This document shows, piece after piece, positions 1-9,018 of a DNA stretch of 64,000 nt. This DNA comes from Tistrella mobilis (GTDB taxonomy: Bacteria; Pseudomonadota; Alphaproteobacteria; Tistrellales; Tistrellaceae), in NCBI RefSeq assembly GCF_041468085.1, contig NZ_CP121015.1:434001-498000 (forward strand). The letters run 5' to 3'. Below the pieces are notes generated by a model. It made no database searches and was not told the origin of the DNA. It worked only from the letters and a program-made list of their open reading frames with translations. A program made the translations under genes and the position numbers. Numbering within the stretch: position 1 is the stretch's first letter; each line of letters begins with the position of its first letter.

Positions 1-226
1 AATTATGCCCCGCCACCCTGAGCACGAAGGGTTCGGGGTTGATCCCCTGGGCGCGCTTCGCCGCATGCTCCGCCAGCACCGCCGCCTTGGTGGGGGCCAG
101 CACGCAGTCCAGCCGGCGCAGTACCGTGAAGGGCAGGATCACCCGGCCATATTCCGACTGCTTGTAGTCACCGCGCAGAAGGTCGGCGACCGACCAGATG
201 AAGGCGGACAGGGACTGCTGATTCAT
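1..226 (-). CDS. hsdM: Type I restriction-modification methyltransferase subunit HsdM, N-terminal fragment
   Basis: Reading the minus strand from the ATG at 226 gives a 75-residue open frame that runs off the left edge. It begins MNQQSLSAFIWSVADLLRG and continues through YGRVILPFTVLRRLDCVL, the conserved helical N-terminal (HsdM_N) region of type I DNA methyltransferases. By family knowledge the full protein (usually about 500 aa) uses S-adenosylmethionine to make N6-methyladenine and partners with HsdS and HsdR. The catalytic NPPY motif lies outside the window, so activity cannot be judged, and hsdS/hsdR are also unseen. It is transcribed divergently from the giant-protein operon across an AT-rich gap. 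Confidence 0.85.
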   Translation of the reverse strand, partial: MNQQSLSAFIWSVADLLRGDYKQSEYGRVILPFTVLRRLDCVLAPTKAAVLAEHAAKRAQGINPEPFVLRVAGHN

Positions 227-644
227 GGACGCAAGAAACCTCGGACGGCATCACGACCGGCGTCACCGGCCCCCGGCACCACGGTGCCCGGCAACCACTT
301 CCGCCAGCAAAGGTACCGCAGTATCCCGTCAACCCGCACGAGAAGGCAAGCGGGGGGGCCCGGCTGCCGGGCGACCCATGCCGCCCCCCATCGATCAACA
401 CAATTTATAGTTGCATCGTCAACAGTCGATCATCATGTTCGATAATATGCACATGATTGATCCCCATCTTCTGCAAGTGCATATTTCACGCCAATTTTTC
501 GCCCTCCATTGAAATGATTCGACTCACTCTTCGCATATAGATTGCGCTACGGTCTGTGTGACGGGCCTCACATCCGCCCGCTTCGTACAGTCTTCCTGAC
601 AACATCATACAACTATTGATAGTGTATCGATCCGGGAGGGACGG
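227..644. promoter_or_regulatory. AT-rich divergent intergenic region between hsdM and the giant-protein operon
   Basis: This 418-base gap has no convincing gene. The half nearest hsdM is GC-rich, while about 395-625 is clearly AT-richer than the surroundings and must hold the promoters for both divergent units. I could not fix a convincing -35/-10 pair. A good Shine-Dalgarno (GGGAGGGA) lies just before the ATG at 645. Short frames reported here do not look like proteins. Confidence 0.5.
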
Positions 645-3600
645 ATGCCTCAGGATGACCCGATGGCGGGGATCGCCCGCCTTTTGCCCGGCCTGAAGGC
701 CGATCGGCGGACCCCGGCGGCAGATCTCGGCGTGCTGGCCGGAAAGATCGAGACCGGGGGCGCGAACATCCTGGCGGCGCGGCCGCAGGATGCGTTTTCG
801 GTGCTGGCCATGGCCGGGATCGGGCCGGCGGCGGATCTGCGCGGGCTGGCGCCGTCCAGGGTGGCCGGGCCGTTCGTCGATCTGGACGGGCGGCGGCTGT
901 TCGTCGATGTGTTCGAGGCGGGCAAGCTGACGCCGGTGATCCCGAAGGGTGAAACGACACCGCTGATGCTGGTCCCGGGCGGCTCGGCGCGGCGGATGCG
1001 CGATCAGATCGCGATCAACATCACCGCCGGCACGGTCTGGATCGCGGCGGGGCTGTTCTCCAGCAAGGCACCGGCGAAGGGCTGGGCCGGGCTGCCGGTT
1101 CGGGGCGGCACCGCCCGGTTCGCCGCGGCCACCACCACCGGCACCGCCATCGCCGCCCCGCCCAGGGGCGAAATCGTGCTGGAACTGGGCTATGAACCCG
1201 ACCCGGCCAATACCTGCCCGGATGCGGCGATCACGGCACCCGCCAAGCTCACCATCACCATCGACGGCGGCAAGGCGACGGTTGCACTGGACGGCGGCGA
1301 GGCGCGGTTCGGCGGCACCACCCATGTCGTGGAGCCGGCGGAAAAGGTGGTGTGGCATGCCGCCGAAAACGGCCTCTGGTTCCCGGCCGACATCGCCCCC
1401 ACGGCAATCGATGCCGCCGGGATCGACTGGCGGGTGGCCGGTTTCGATGCCGGTTTCCGCATCGCCCGCGGCGGCTGGCTGATCCCGGTGGTGGTGAACG
1501 CCGCCCCCGAAACCCTGCCCCAGGCCAGCACCAGCGGCCATTGGTGCCTGGCGCTGAAGGGCGATCCGCAGGTCGGCTGGGCGGGGCTGAATGGCCGGGT
1601 GCGGATCACCGATCCCACGCTGCTGATCGGCCAGGGCGTTTTCATGCTGATCGACCGCAGCGCCGCCGCCGATCCGGGGGCCGCGACCCGCTTCGATCTC
1701 TGGGCGCTGGGGGCCGACATCGCCGGCCGCCAGGGCATCACCGCCACACTCGCCACCGCCGGTGCGGTGGTGATCGGCTGCGCCGGCGCCGGTCGGCATT
1801 TCGCCATGGCCGAGGCCCGGCTGGCCGAACGGCTCGCCTGTCCGCGCGACCATGCCGGCCGGCCGGTCGCCACCCGCCCGGTCGCCGCCATGGTGATGAT
1901 TTCCGAAGAAGCGGGGCAGCTGCGGGCCGATCTGATGGCGACCGGTTTTGCCGGCGATGCCCCGGGCAGCCTGCGCCTGGTGGTGGAAAACGCCGTGCTG
2001 GCGACCGGTCTGCCGGCGATCTACCGGGTTTCCGGCACGGTCGATGCCGATGGCGTGATCCGGGCCGGCACGCTGGATCTGGTCTTCGGCCTGCTGAACT
2101 GGCTGCCCACCCTGCCCGACCCCTATGTTTCGTCCTGCGCGGGCGGGCTGCCACTGCCCCAGGCCGGGGCGGCCGCACCCGAAGGGGTGCTGCGTGCCGC
2201 CGTCAGCTGGTCGGGCGACGGCCCACCGGCCCTCGCCTTCGCCGGCGACCTGCCGCCGCCCCTGCTGGGCTGCGACCTGCCGTCCAAGCCCGATCAACGG
2301 CCGGCACGCCTGCCCGATCGCGAACTGGCCGGCCAGACCGCCCAGGGCACGGGGCTTCACGGCGAGGCCCAGCAGGCCATCCGCGACCGCGCCCGCCGTG
2401 CCGCCGAAAAGTTCAAGGGCAACGAGGTCTGGCCCAAGGCACAGGCGGGCTTCAACGACCGGGTGGGCACGCTGGGCCGGCGGCCGGGCGTGGCGCTGCT
2501 CGACGTCTCGACCCGGCGCCATCAGATCGGCGTGGCATTCGAGACGAGACGCGACCAGCCCCTGACCCATGCCGTGCCCCTGCCCGGCGGCACGGCGCAG
2601 ATCGAGGGGCTGCGGTTCAAGACCGGTCTCAGGGTCTTCGCCCTGCCCCAGATCCAGTGGGAACCGGTGCGCACGCTGGATGCGGATCAGGATCTGGCGA
2701 CGCTCGGCTGGTTCCCCACCCCGCTCGCCTCGGCGGGCGACGGCGGGCCGGCGATGATCCGGGGCGCCGCGAAACTGCGGCCGGCCATTCCCGATCTGGC
2801 CCTGGAAGAGATGGTCGCCGGCTTCGGCAGCGGCGACCCGCTGGAGGTGCTGACCACCCTGCCCTTCGGCATGATGGCGAAGATCGAGATGAAGGGCGCC
2901 GCCGATGCCGATGCCGCGGCCGATACCGCCACCATGCTGCGACCGCGGTTCCATCAGGGCGGGCCGCTTGAAGGCGGCCATCAGCTGAGCCTGCGCGCCG
3001 GCACGCCGACCGCGGCGCCGCCCCGGCAGAGCGCCAGCTTCCGCGGCCTCGCCACCCAGACGCCCAATGGTGTCGATCTTGCCTCGGGCGCGCCGCTCAA
3101 CATTTCGGTGCTGGGCGCCACCGCCGGTGCCGACGGCGCGGTGGAGGCGATGTTCAACAATGAATTCACCCTGTTCCGCCCCCGGGTGCCGGTCACCCGG
3201 CTCGATCTGTCGGGCTATGGCAGCAGCACCTTCAGCGACTGGGGCAACCCCTTTGCCGCCTTCGCCGAGGCGGCCAAGGTTCAGTTCCAGGTGATGGTCG
3301 GGCGCACGGCGCTGGAGGTGGTGAAATTCGTCAGCGTCATCTACCCCTGGGGGATCAGGGCGACGCGCACGGTCACCATCGAACGCCGCGGCGGAGGCGG
3401 GGTGCTGCGCCGCGACAGCGGCTGGCAGGCGGCATCCGCCGGGCTGTTCGATTTCCGCCATGTGCCCGAAGGCGGCGGCGCGCCGGTCGCCCCCGATTAC
3501 GAGGTCCATCCGGGGTTGATCCGCGGGATTTACGACGTCACCCGCATCCGGCCGTCCGACCGGCCGGCGATCGATCTGCCCGCGGGCGGGCGGGTGCTGC

Positions 3601-5315
3601 CGATGTATTTCGATGCGGTGGCCGAGATCGGCACCGATGCCGCCCATACCCGCACCCCCGTGCGCGGCATGCTGGGCTGGCTGCATCTGCTGCCGGTGGG
3701 CGACCCGATCACCCCCGGCGAACTCGACCAGTTGCTCCGCGTCTATGGTCCGGCGGGCGGGCCGGTAGAGGTGTCGTTGCCGTTGGATGCGTCCGGCTTC
3801 CGGATGCGGCTGAAGCGGATAGAGGCGGCCGCAGCCTGGAACGGTCCCAACCCGGCCATCGTCGGCGCACTCGGCGGCGCGCCGCAATTCGGCGCGGGCA
3901 ACGGTGCCTGGTCGGTGGCGGCCTTCCCCGGCCCGGCCCATCCCGACCAGCCGGGCGAGGCGGTGGCCGCCCCCGACGGCGTGGCGGTGCTGCGCGCGGG
4001 CGAGGCCGGCACGCCCTTGGGCGATCGCATCCACGTGCCCGCAGCCGCCCCCATCCTCACCTTCCAGGATCCGCAGGATCTGTTCGCAGGCGCCAACCCG
4101 CGCACCGATTACGCCTTCGTCCAGACCACGCCCACCCATGCTTTCGCCTTCCGGCGGCCCCGGATCCAGATCGGCAGTTCCGACATCACCGCCGGCCTGC
4201 CGGCGCTGTTCGCCGATGTCTTTGCCCGCACCACCGGTGCCGGGGTCTTCCCGCATCCCGATGCCGCCATCCCGCTCGGCGGCGTCGGCAGCCATCGCCT
4301 GAGGGTCAACCCGGCCAATGGCCGCTTCCGGCTGATGCCGCCGGTGGCCATGGCACCGGGGCCGATACAGATCGTGCTCTCGGACGATGCCGATGCCGGC
4401 AGCCGGATCGATTACGGCGCAAGCTCGATCACGCTCTCGATCGACGAGGACGGCTGGTCGCTGACCATGCCCAGGGTGAAAGTCTGGACCGATATTCTGG
4501 GGCTGACCGACGTCACCGGCCTGCAGACCGACATCGTGGGCGGCAGCACGCTCAGGCCCCGGCTCACGGCCATCCATTCGCTGATGCATCCGGTGCTGGA
4601 AAGCATCATGACCTTCCTGCCCGGCTTCTCGTCGCGTCCGGAAATCGCGCCGGTCGACCTGGCGGCCACCAATCTCAAATACAAGGTCAAGCTGAAGACC
4701 GTGGCCGAGAAGGAGGTCGAACTCGGCCCCCTGCATCTGAAGGTCGGCGGCGTGTTCGAGGCCGGCACCGACGAGGTCGACATTCCGCCCGACCTGCTGC
4801 CCGCCGGCAGCCCGCCCACCGAGGCGCCGGTCGAATTCGTCGGCGGCGGCATCTCGATCGGGCTGGAGGGCGAGATCCCGATGACGCCCTGGAAAGTGGT
4901 CTATGGCGCCGAATTCGGGCTCGGCGGCAAGACCTATATGCCGCAGCTGACCACCGACCCCTCGGGCGGTGGTGCAGTGGTCGGCAGTTTCTCCAAGGCG
5001 TCGTTCGAGCTGAAGGCCTATATCGGCATCGGCGTCGGCGGCAAGCTGGGGCCGTTCAAGGCCGAAGCCTCGGTCGGTATCGGCCCGGTGATCGTCTATG
5101 AGGGCGACTGGGGCTTCGGCGGCTTCGTGTTCTTCGATGCCAAGGTCGACCTGAAGGTCGTCACCGTCGGCGTCTATGGCGAATTCTCGCTGATGATCGT
5201 GAAGAAGGTCGACGGCGACTACGCCGCCTATGAAGGTGAGGTCGGCATCTACGTCAAGATCGTGTTCTTCTCGATCAAGGCCAGTATCGGTTTTTCCAAG
5301 GAAGACATGCTCTGA
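645..5315 (+). CDS. Giant uncharacterised protein (1556 aa), first gene of a two-gene operon
   Basis: I do not recognise a characterised family. The 1556-residue protein has no visible signal peptide, transmembrane helix, Walker motif or nuclease motif. It is rich in Gly, Ala, Pro and beta-strand-like stretches. A middle block near residues 830-960 (VPVTRLDLSGYG; later TVTIERRGGGG and RRDSGWQAAS) reads like a conserved structural core. The last ~140 residues are Gly/aromatic-rich with alternating hydrophobic residues (GIGVGGKLGPFKAEASVGIG), like beta-barrel or beta-solenoid strands. The ATG follows GGGAGGGA at good spacing. The next giant gene starts 13 bases after the stop, so the two are almost certainly co-transcribed. 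A structural or extracellular-assembly role is only a guess. Confidence 0.75.
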   Translation: MPQDDPMAGIARLLPGLKADRRTPAADLGVLAGKIETGGANILAARPQDAFSVLAMAGIGPAADLRGLAPSRVAGPFVDLDGRRLFVDVFEAGKLTPVIPKGETTPLMLVPGGSARRMRDQIAINITAGTVWIAAGLFSSKAPAKGWAGLPVRGGTARFAAATTTGTAIAAPPRGEIVLELGYEPDPANTCPDAAITAPAKLTITIDGGKATVALDGGEARFGGTTHVVEPAEKVVWHAAENGLWFPADIAPTAIDAAGIDWRVAGFDAGFRIARGGWLIPVVVNAAPETLPQASTSGHWCLALKGDPQVGWAGLNGRVRITDPTLLIGQGVFMLIDRSAAADPGAATRFDLWALGADIAGRQGITATLATAGAVVIGCAGAGRHFAMAEARLAERLACPRDHAGRPVATRPVAAMVMISEEAGQLRADLMATGFAGDAPGSLRLVVENAVLATGLPAIYRVSGTVDADGVIRAGTLDLVFGLLNWLPTLPDPYVSSCAGGLPLPQAGAAAPEGVLRAAVSWSGDGPPALAFAGDLPPPLLGCDLPSKPDQRPARLPDRELAGQTAQGTGLHGEAQQAIRDRARRAAEKFKGNEVWPKAQAGFNDRVGTLGRRPGVALLDVSTRRHQIGVAFETRRDQPLTHAVPLPGGTAQIEGLRFKTGLRVFALPQIQWEPVRTLDADQDLATLGWFPTPLASAGDGGPAMIRGAAKLRPAIPDLALEEMVAGFGSGDPLEVLTTLPFGMMAKIEMKGAADADAAADTATMLRPRFHQGGPLEGGHQLSLRAGTPTAAPPRQSASFRGLATQTPNGVDLASGAPLNISVLGATAGADGAVEAMFNNEFTLFRPRVPVTRLDLSGYGSSTFSDWGNPFAAFAEAAKVQFQVMVGRTALEVVKFVSVIYPWGIRATRTVTIERRGGGGVLRRDSGWQAASAGLFDFRHVPEGGGAPVAPDYEVHPGLIRGIYDVTRIRPSDRPAIDLPAGGRVLPMYFDAVAEIGTDAAHTRTPVRGMLGWLHLLPVGDPITPGELDQLLRVYGPAGGPVEVSLPLDASGFRMRLKRIEAAAAWNGPNPAIVGALGGAPQFGAGNGAWSVAAFPGPAHPDQPGEAVAAPDGVAVLRAGEAGTPLGDRIHVPAAAPILTFQDPQDLFAGANPRTDYAFVQTTPTHAFAFRRPRIQIGSSDITAGLPALFADVFARTTGAGVFPHPDAAIPLGGVGSHRLRVNPANGRFRLMPPVAMAPGPIQIVLSDDADAGSRIDYGASSITLSIDEDGWSLTMPRVKVWTDILGLTDVTGLQTDIVGGSTLRPRLTAIHSLMHPVLESIMTFLPGFSSRPEIAPVDLAATNLKYKVKLKTVAEKEVELGPLHLKVGGVFEAGTDEVDIPPDLLPAGSPPTEAPVEFVGGGISIGLEGEIPMTPWKVVYGAEFGLGGKTYMPQLTTDPSGGGAVVGSFSKASFELKAYIGIGVGGKLGPFKAEASVGIGPVIVYEGDWGFGGFVFFDAKVDLKVVTVGVYGEFSLMIVKKVDGDYAAYEGEVGIYVKIVFFSIKASIGFSKEDML

Positions 5316-5328
5316 GGAGGCTCCGGCC

Positions 5329-8300
5329 ATGGCCGCACCCCGCCTGTCGATTCTGCCTTTCCTTCAGTCCTGGGACGCACCCGCCGGCCGCCTGACGGTG
5401 AACCTGCTGCTGGTGCCGGTGGGCGACCCGGCCCAGCCGCTGGGGCCCCCCACCGCCCCGGCCTTCCAGGGCACGACGCTGCGTCTTGCCGCCCATATCT
5501 CGGATGATCCCGGGCGGGTGGCGACCCTGGCCGACGTGCCGGCCGGGGCGCAGGTCTTCGATCTGCCGCCGCCGCCGGACCAGGCGGCGCTGTTCGACTG
5601 GCTGCGCACGGAATTCAAGCTCACCCTGCCCGAGACGGTGCATGTCCGCAGCAACGACTTCCGGCTGCGCAAATACCTGCCGCTCAGCTATCGCCGCTCT
5701 CATGGTTTCGTGGCGCCGAAAACACCGCTCGCCTCGATCGACGACACCTATCACTGCCTGCTGAAATGCCCGCCGCCCCCGGCGCGCCCCACCCCGCCCG
5801 AAACCGACGAGATGAGCTGGGGCGAAGGCTTCGCGGTGCTGCTGCGCCAGCCGCCGATCGCCCGCGCCGCCGGGCTCATCCATACCGTCACGCTCGACCT
5901 GCCGGAACCGGCGCCGGGCCAGGCCCATCCGGGCGGCTGGCTGTTCTTCTCGCTGGCGGCCGGCCATCCCTTCGCGGCCGAGGCCGCCGCCGATCCGGGC
6001 TGGGCGAAGCTCTACGCCACCCGCCTGCCCCGGCTGGACCGGGCGGAGCCCCGGCCGGTTTTCACCGCCACCCTCTTCCCCGTGGCGGCGGATGCCGCGG
6101 CGGCGGCGGCGCTGGGGCCGCTCGACCAGGTCTTTCCGGAAGCGGCCGTCTTCGACGACGGCTTCGCCAAGATCGTTCATGCCCGCCAGCCGATCCATGC
6201 CGATGGCAGCGCCGAAGACGCGGCCGGCGGCCCGCCGCTCCGGCTCGACCCGGGCATTCAGCTGGCCTGGGACGACGAGGACACGCTGGTCGCCACCAAC
6301 CGTGCCATCGGCACCGAGATGGACGGCTCTCTTCCCCCTGAGGCGCCGAGTGCCGTCTTCGGCTACCGTGTCGATGTGCGGGCGGCCGGCGATGCCGGCT
6401 GGACCTCGCTGCAGGCGGTCACCTCGCCCGGCTTCACGGTCGGCGGTGCGGCGATCCCCGCATTCGATGCCGAGGGCATCGTCGAGGTTCACCCCATGAC
6501 CGTTGCCGGCCAGTTCTGGCTGCCGGTCTTTTTCGCCCGCTGGGCCGGCGGCTCGCTGGTCGCCCCCGGCGATGACGAAGTGCTGCTGCGCGGGCCGGCG
6601 CGAACCGCGGCGCTGCCCTATTCCGGCACCGGTGCCGATGCGGTGCCGCTGCGCTATGGCCGCGACTACGAATTCCGCGTGCGGCTGGCCGATACCACCG
6701 GTGGCGGCCCGGCGGCGGATACCGATCCGGTCAACCCGGCCGCGGCGCCGGTGGCACGCCAGGCCTTCCGCCGGATGATCCCCCCCGGCCCGGTGCGCAG
6801 CCGCGACCTGGACGGGGCCGGCGCCCACACGCCCCGGCATTTCCAGATCCAGCGGCCGCGGATCGGCTATCCACAGGCGGTGTTCACCGGCTTCCCCGGT
6901 GCCTTCGACCATCTGGCGGCGATCGGCCGCGCCAATCAGGGCCGGCCACCGGCCGCCTGGGTGGTGCCCGACATGCCCGATCCGGATGCCGAGCTGCTGG
7001 AGATCCGCGTCCTGGTCCAGGCGCCGCGCTTCGACCCGGCCGGCGGCGATGCCAGCTTCACCGAGCTTTACCGCACCACCCGCGCCTTCCCGGCGCTGGT
7101 CGATCCGGCCGCCCCGGCGGTGCTGGACCTCACCCTCGACTGGGTGGATTGCGCGCGCCTTTCCGACATCGCCTGGCCGATGGATGGCGGCCTGCCCGGC
7201 GCCGGGCCGGTGGTGGTGCCGCGCGGCCGCAATGTCCGGGTGCTGGTGCGGGCGCTGGGCCGTGCGGATCCGGGCTATTTCGGGTCTGAGGCCGCGCGTC
7301 TGGGCAGCCCGGGAGAGCTGTGGCCGGGCACGGTGACGGTGCCGCTCTCGCCCGAACCGCCACTGTTTGCGCCGACCACCGATCAGGAGCGTCTGGCCTC
7401 GGTCTTCCTGCAACCGGAAGTGCCGCGCGCGGCCGAAACCGCGGTGGCGGCCGCCCAGCCGGGGGCCACGAAGCTGATGGTCACACGGCTTGCCGCCGCA
7501 ACCGGGCTGGTGGCAGAGGACGGCACGCTCTACGGCGTCCCCGGCCGGCGCACGGTATTCGGCTGCGCCGGGCTGAAACATCACCTGGCGCCCGATGGCG
7601 GCGCGCTGACCCTGACCAGCCCGGTGGAGCTGGAACAGGTCTGGCTGAACCTGGTGCGCCTCAGGCTGGATCGCGACTGGAGCTGGACGGGGTTGTCCAG
7701 CCCCGCCGTCACCGTCTCGCGGCGGGTGGAGCTGCTGCCGATCGGCCAGATCTCGACCCGGTCGCTCGGAAGCATATCGGTCGATCATGCGATCAACGGC
7801 CAGGCGCTCAGGGCCGCCCCCGACCGCGAGAGCCTGGATCTGGTCTTCCTCGACGCGCTGGAACCGCCCACCGGCCCCGACGGCCACCCTTACGAGGTCC
7901 GTCTGACCTATAGGCTGACCGCGCGTTTCGACGATGGCGGCACGCAATCGGTGGAGGTGGAAACCCGGCTGCCGGTCGCAACCGCGCCCAAGGTGGCGCC
8001 GAAACTGGTCTCGGCCGGCCATGCCTTTTCCGACTACACCATCCTTGGCGATTACGAGGCGACCGGCCGGCGGCGGCGCATGCTCTGGCTGGAATTCGAA
8101 CCCGACCCCGCCCGCGACCCGCGCGACATCATCTATGCCCGGGTGCTGCACCATACCCCGGATCCGATGCTGATGCCGGGCTGGGAACCGGCGGCCGACC
8201 CCGCCCCCTATGCCGGGCTCGACCTCGACCCCGAGGCGGTGCGGGTGATCCGCCCCGGCCAGGGCGACGACCATGCCGGGCTGAACGCCATGCAGCCCCT

Positions 8301-8973
8301 GATCAAGGCGGTGGACAGCGACGTGCATTACGCCCTGCCGCTGCCGGCCAATCTCTCCAGCCAGTCGCCGGAACTCTTCGGCTTCTTCACCTATGAATTC
8401 CGGGTCGGCCATCCGCAGGGCACCGAGGCGGCGCCCTTCTGGTCCACCGCCCAGGGCCGCTTCGGCCCGGCGCTGGTGATCGAAGGCGTGCAGCACCCGG
8501 CGCCCGATCTCGCCTGCGCCATCCGCCGCACCCGCGCCGGCATCACCGCCAGCGCCGGCTATGCGGTGGCGGTGCAGGATGGCCGGGTGATGCGCATCCA
8601 GCCGCCCAATACCGAGATCTGGTTCGTGCTCTACGGCCGGGTCATGCAGGCCGACGGCCAGAGCTGGCGCAACATCCAGCTCGACCTCCGCCGTGCCCAC
8701 CCGGCCCCCCGCCGCCCGACCCATGGTCGCCCGGTCGCCCGCCACCTGCCGCCCACCGGCCATGCCGCCTGGACCACGGCCGACATCGAAGCCCGCCTCG
8801 CCGCCTTCGGCTTCGACGACGCCACGCCGCTCACCGCACTCGCCATCGAACTCCTCCCCGAACCCAACGGCGCCTTCGACGCGCCGCTGGCGGGCGATCT
8901 GGGCCAGGTGAGGATCCTGCGCACCTCGCCGCTGGTGTCGGTGGGTGGGGCGTGTTGTCCGCCGGAGGTTTGA
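5329..8973 (+). CDS. Giant uncharacterised protein (1214 aa), second gene of the operon
   Basis: No characterised family recognised. The start is the ATG at 5329, preceded by GAGGAGG at ideal spacing and 13 bases after the upstream stop; an in-frame upstream ATG at 5230 lies inside the first gene and is unlikely. The protein opens MAAPRLSILPFLQSWD. No signal peptide or membrane segment is seen. Several stretches look like fibronectin-III or beta-sandwich repeats, for example FGYRVDVRAAGDAGW, YGRDYEFRVRLADTTGGGP and GHPYEVRLTYRLTARFD, suggesting a modular multi-domain scaffold. It is followed by a perfect hairpin and a convergent nuclease-like gene. Co-transcription with the 1556-aa protein implies a shared complex, by inference only. 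Confidence 0.75.
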   Translation: MAAPRLSILPFLQSWDAPAGRLTVNLLLVPVGDPAQPLGPPTAPAFQGTTLRLAAHISDDPGRVATLADVPAGAQVFDLPPPPDQAALFDWLRTEFKLTLPETVHVRSNDFRLRKYLPLSYRRSHGFVAPKTPLASIDDTYHCLLKCPPPPARPTPPETDEMSWGEGFAVLLRQPPIARAAGLIHTVTLDLPEPAPGQAHPGGWLFFSLAAGHPFAAEAAADPGWAKLYATRLPRLDRAEPRPVFTATLFPVAADAAAAAALGPLDQVFPEAAVFDDGFAKIVHARQPIHADGSAEDAAGGPPLRLDPGIQLAWDDEDTLVATNRAIGTEMDGSLPPEAPSAVFGYRVDVRAAGDAGWTSLQAVTSPGFTVGGAAIPAFDAEGIVEVHPMTVAGQFWLPVFFARWAGGSLVAPGDDEVLLRGPARTAALPYSGTGADAVPLRYGRDYEFRVRLADTTGGGPAADTDPVNPAAAPVARQAFRRMIPPGPVRSRDLDGAGAHTPRHFQIQRPRIGYPQAVFTGFPGAFDHLAAIGRANQGRPPAAWVVPDMPDPDAELLEIRVLVQAPRFDPAGGDASFTELYRTTRAFPALVDPAAPAVLDLTLDWVDCARLSDIAWPMDGGLPGAGPVVVPRGRNVRVLVRALGRADPGYFGSEAARLGSPGELWPGTVTVPLSPEPPLFAPTTDQERLASVFLQPEVPRAAETAVAAAQPGATKLMVTRLAAATGLVAEDGTLYGVPGRRTVFGCAGLKHHLAPDGGALTLTSPVELEQVWLNLVRLRLDRDWSWTGLSSPAVTVSRRVELLPIGQISTRSLGSISVDHAINGQALRAAPDRESLDLVFLDALEPPTGPDGHPYEVRLTYRLTARFDDGGTQSVEVETRLPVATAPKVAPKLVSAGHAFSDYTILGDYEATGRRRRMLWLEFEPDPARDPRDIIYARVLHHTPDPMLMPGWEPAADPAPYAGLDLDPEAVRVIRPGQGDDHAGLNAMQPLIKAVDSDVHYALPLPANLSSQSPELFGFFTYEFRVGHPQGTEAAPFWSTAQGRFGPALVIEGVQHPAPDLACAIRRTRAGITASAGYAVAVQDGRVMRIQPPNTEIWFVLYGRVMQADGQSWRNIQLDLRRAHPAPRRPTHGRPVARHLPPTGHAAWTTADIEARLAAFGFDDATPLTALAIELLPEPNGAFDAPLAGDLGQVRILRTSPLVSVGGACCPPEV

Positions 8974-8981
8974 GGGGCAGA

Positions 8982-9011
8982 CCTGTGCGGCGCGTTGACG
9001 TGCCGCACAGG
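8982..9011. terminator. Perfect inverted repeat between convergent genes, probable terminator
   Basis: A perfect 10-bp stem (CCTGTGCGGC with GCCGCACAGG) around a 10-base loop lies 8 bases past the stop of the second giant gene and just before the stop of the convergent DUF6035 gene. There is no T tract on either side, so it may be a weak bidirectional terminator or an RNA-end-protecting stem. Confidence 0.55.
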
Positions 9012-9018
9012 CTGAGGC

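Noticed and set aside
3530-5315. Possible outer-membrane beta-barrel at the end of the first giant protein
   Set aside because: The strand pattern is suggestive, but there is no signal peptide and no terminal aromatic residue typical of barrel proteins, so I do not call it an outer-membrane protein.
486-5330. 1614-aa open frame on the minus strand opposite the first giant gene
   Set aside because: It is an antisense shadow produced by very high GC at third codon positions; its translation is Gly/Arg/His/Asp-rich with no family features, and the plus strand has the ribosome site and coupling.
5275-8763. 1162-aa minus-strand open frame opposite the second giant gene
   Set aside because: Same shadow effect; composition is dominated by Arg, Gly, His, Gln and Ala and there is no plausible start signal.
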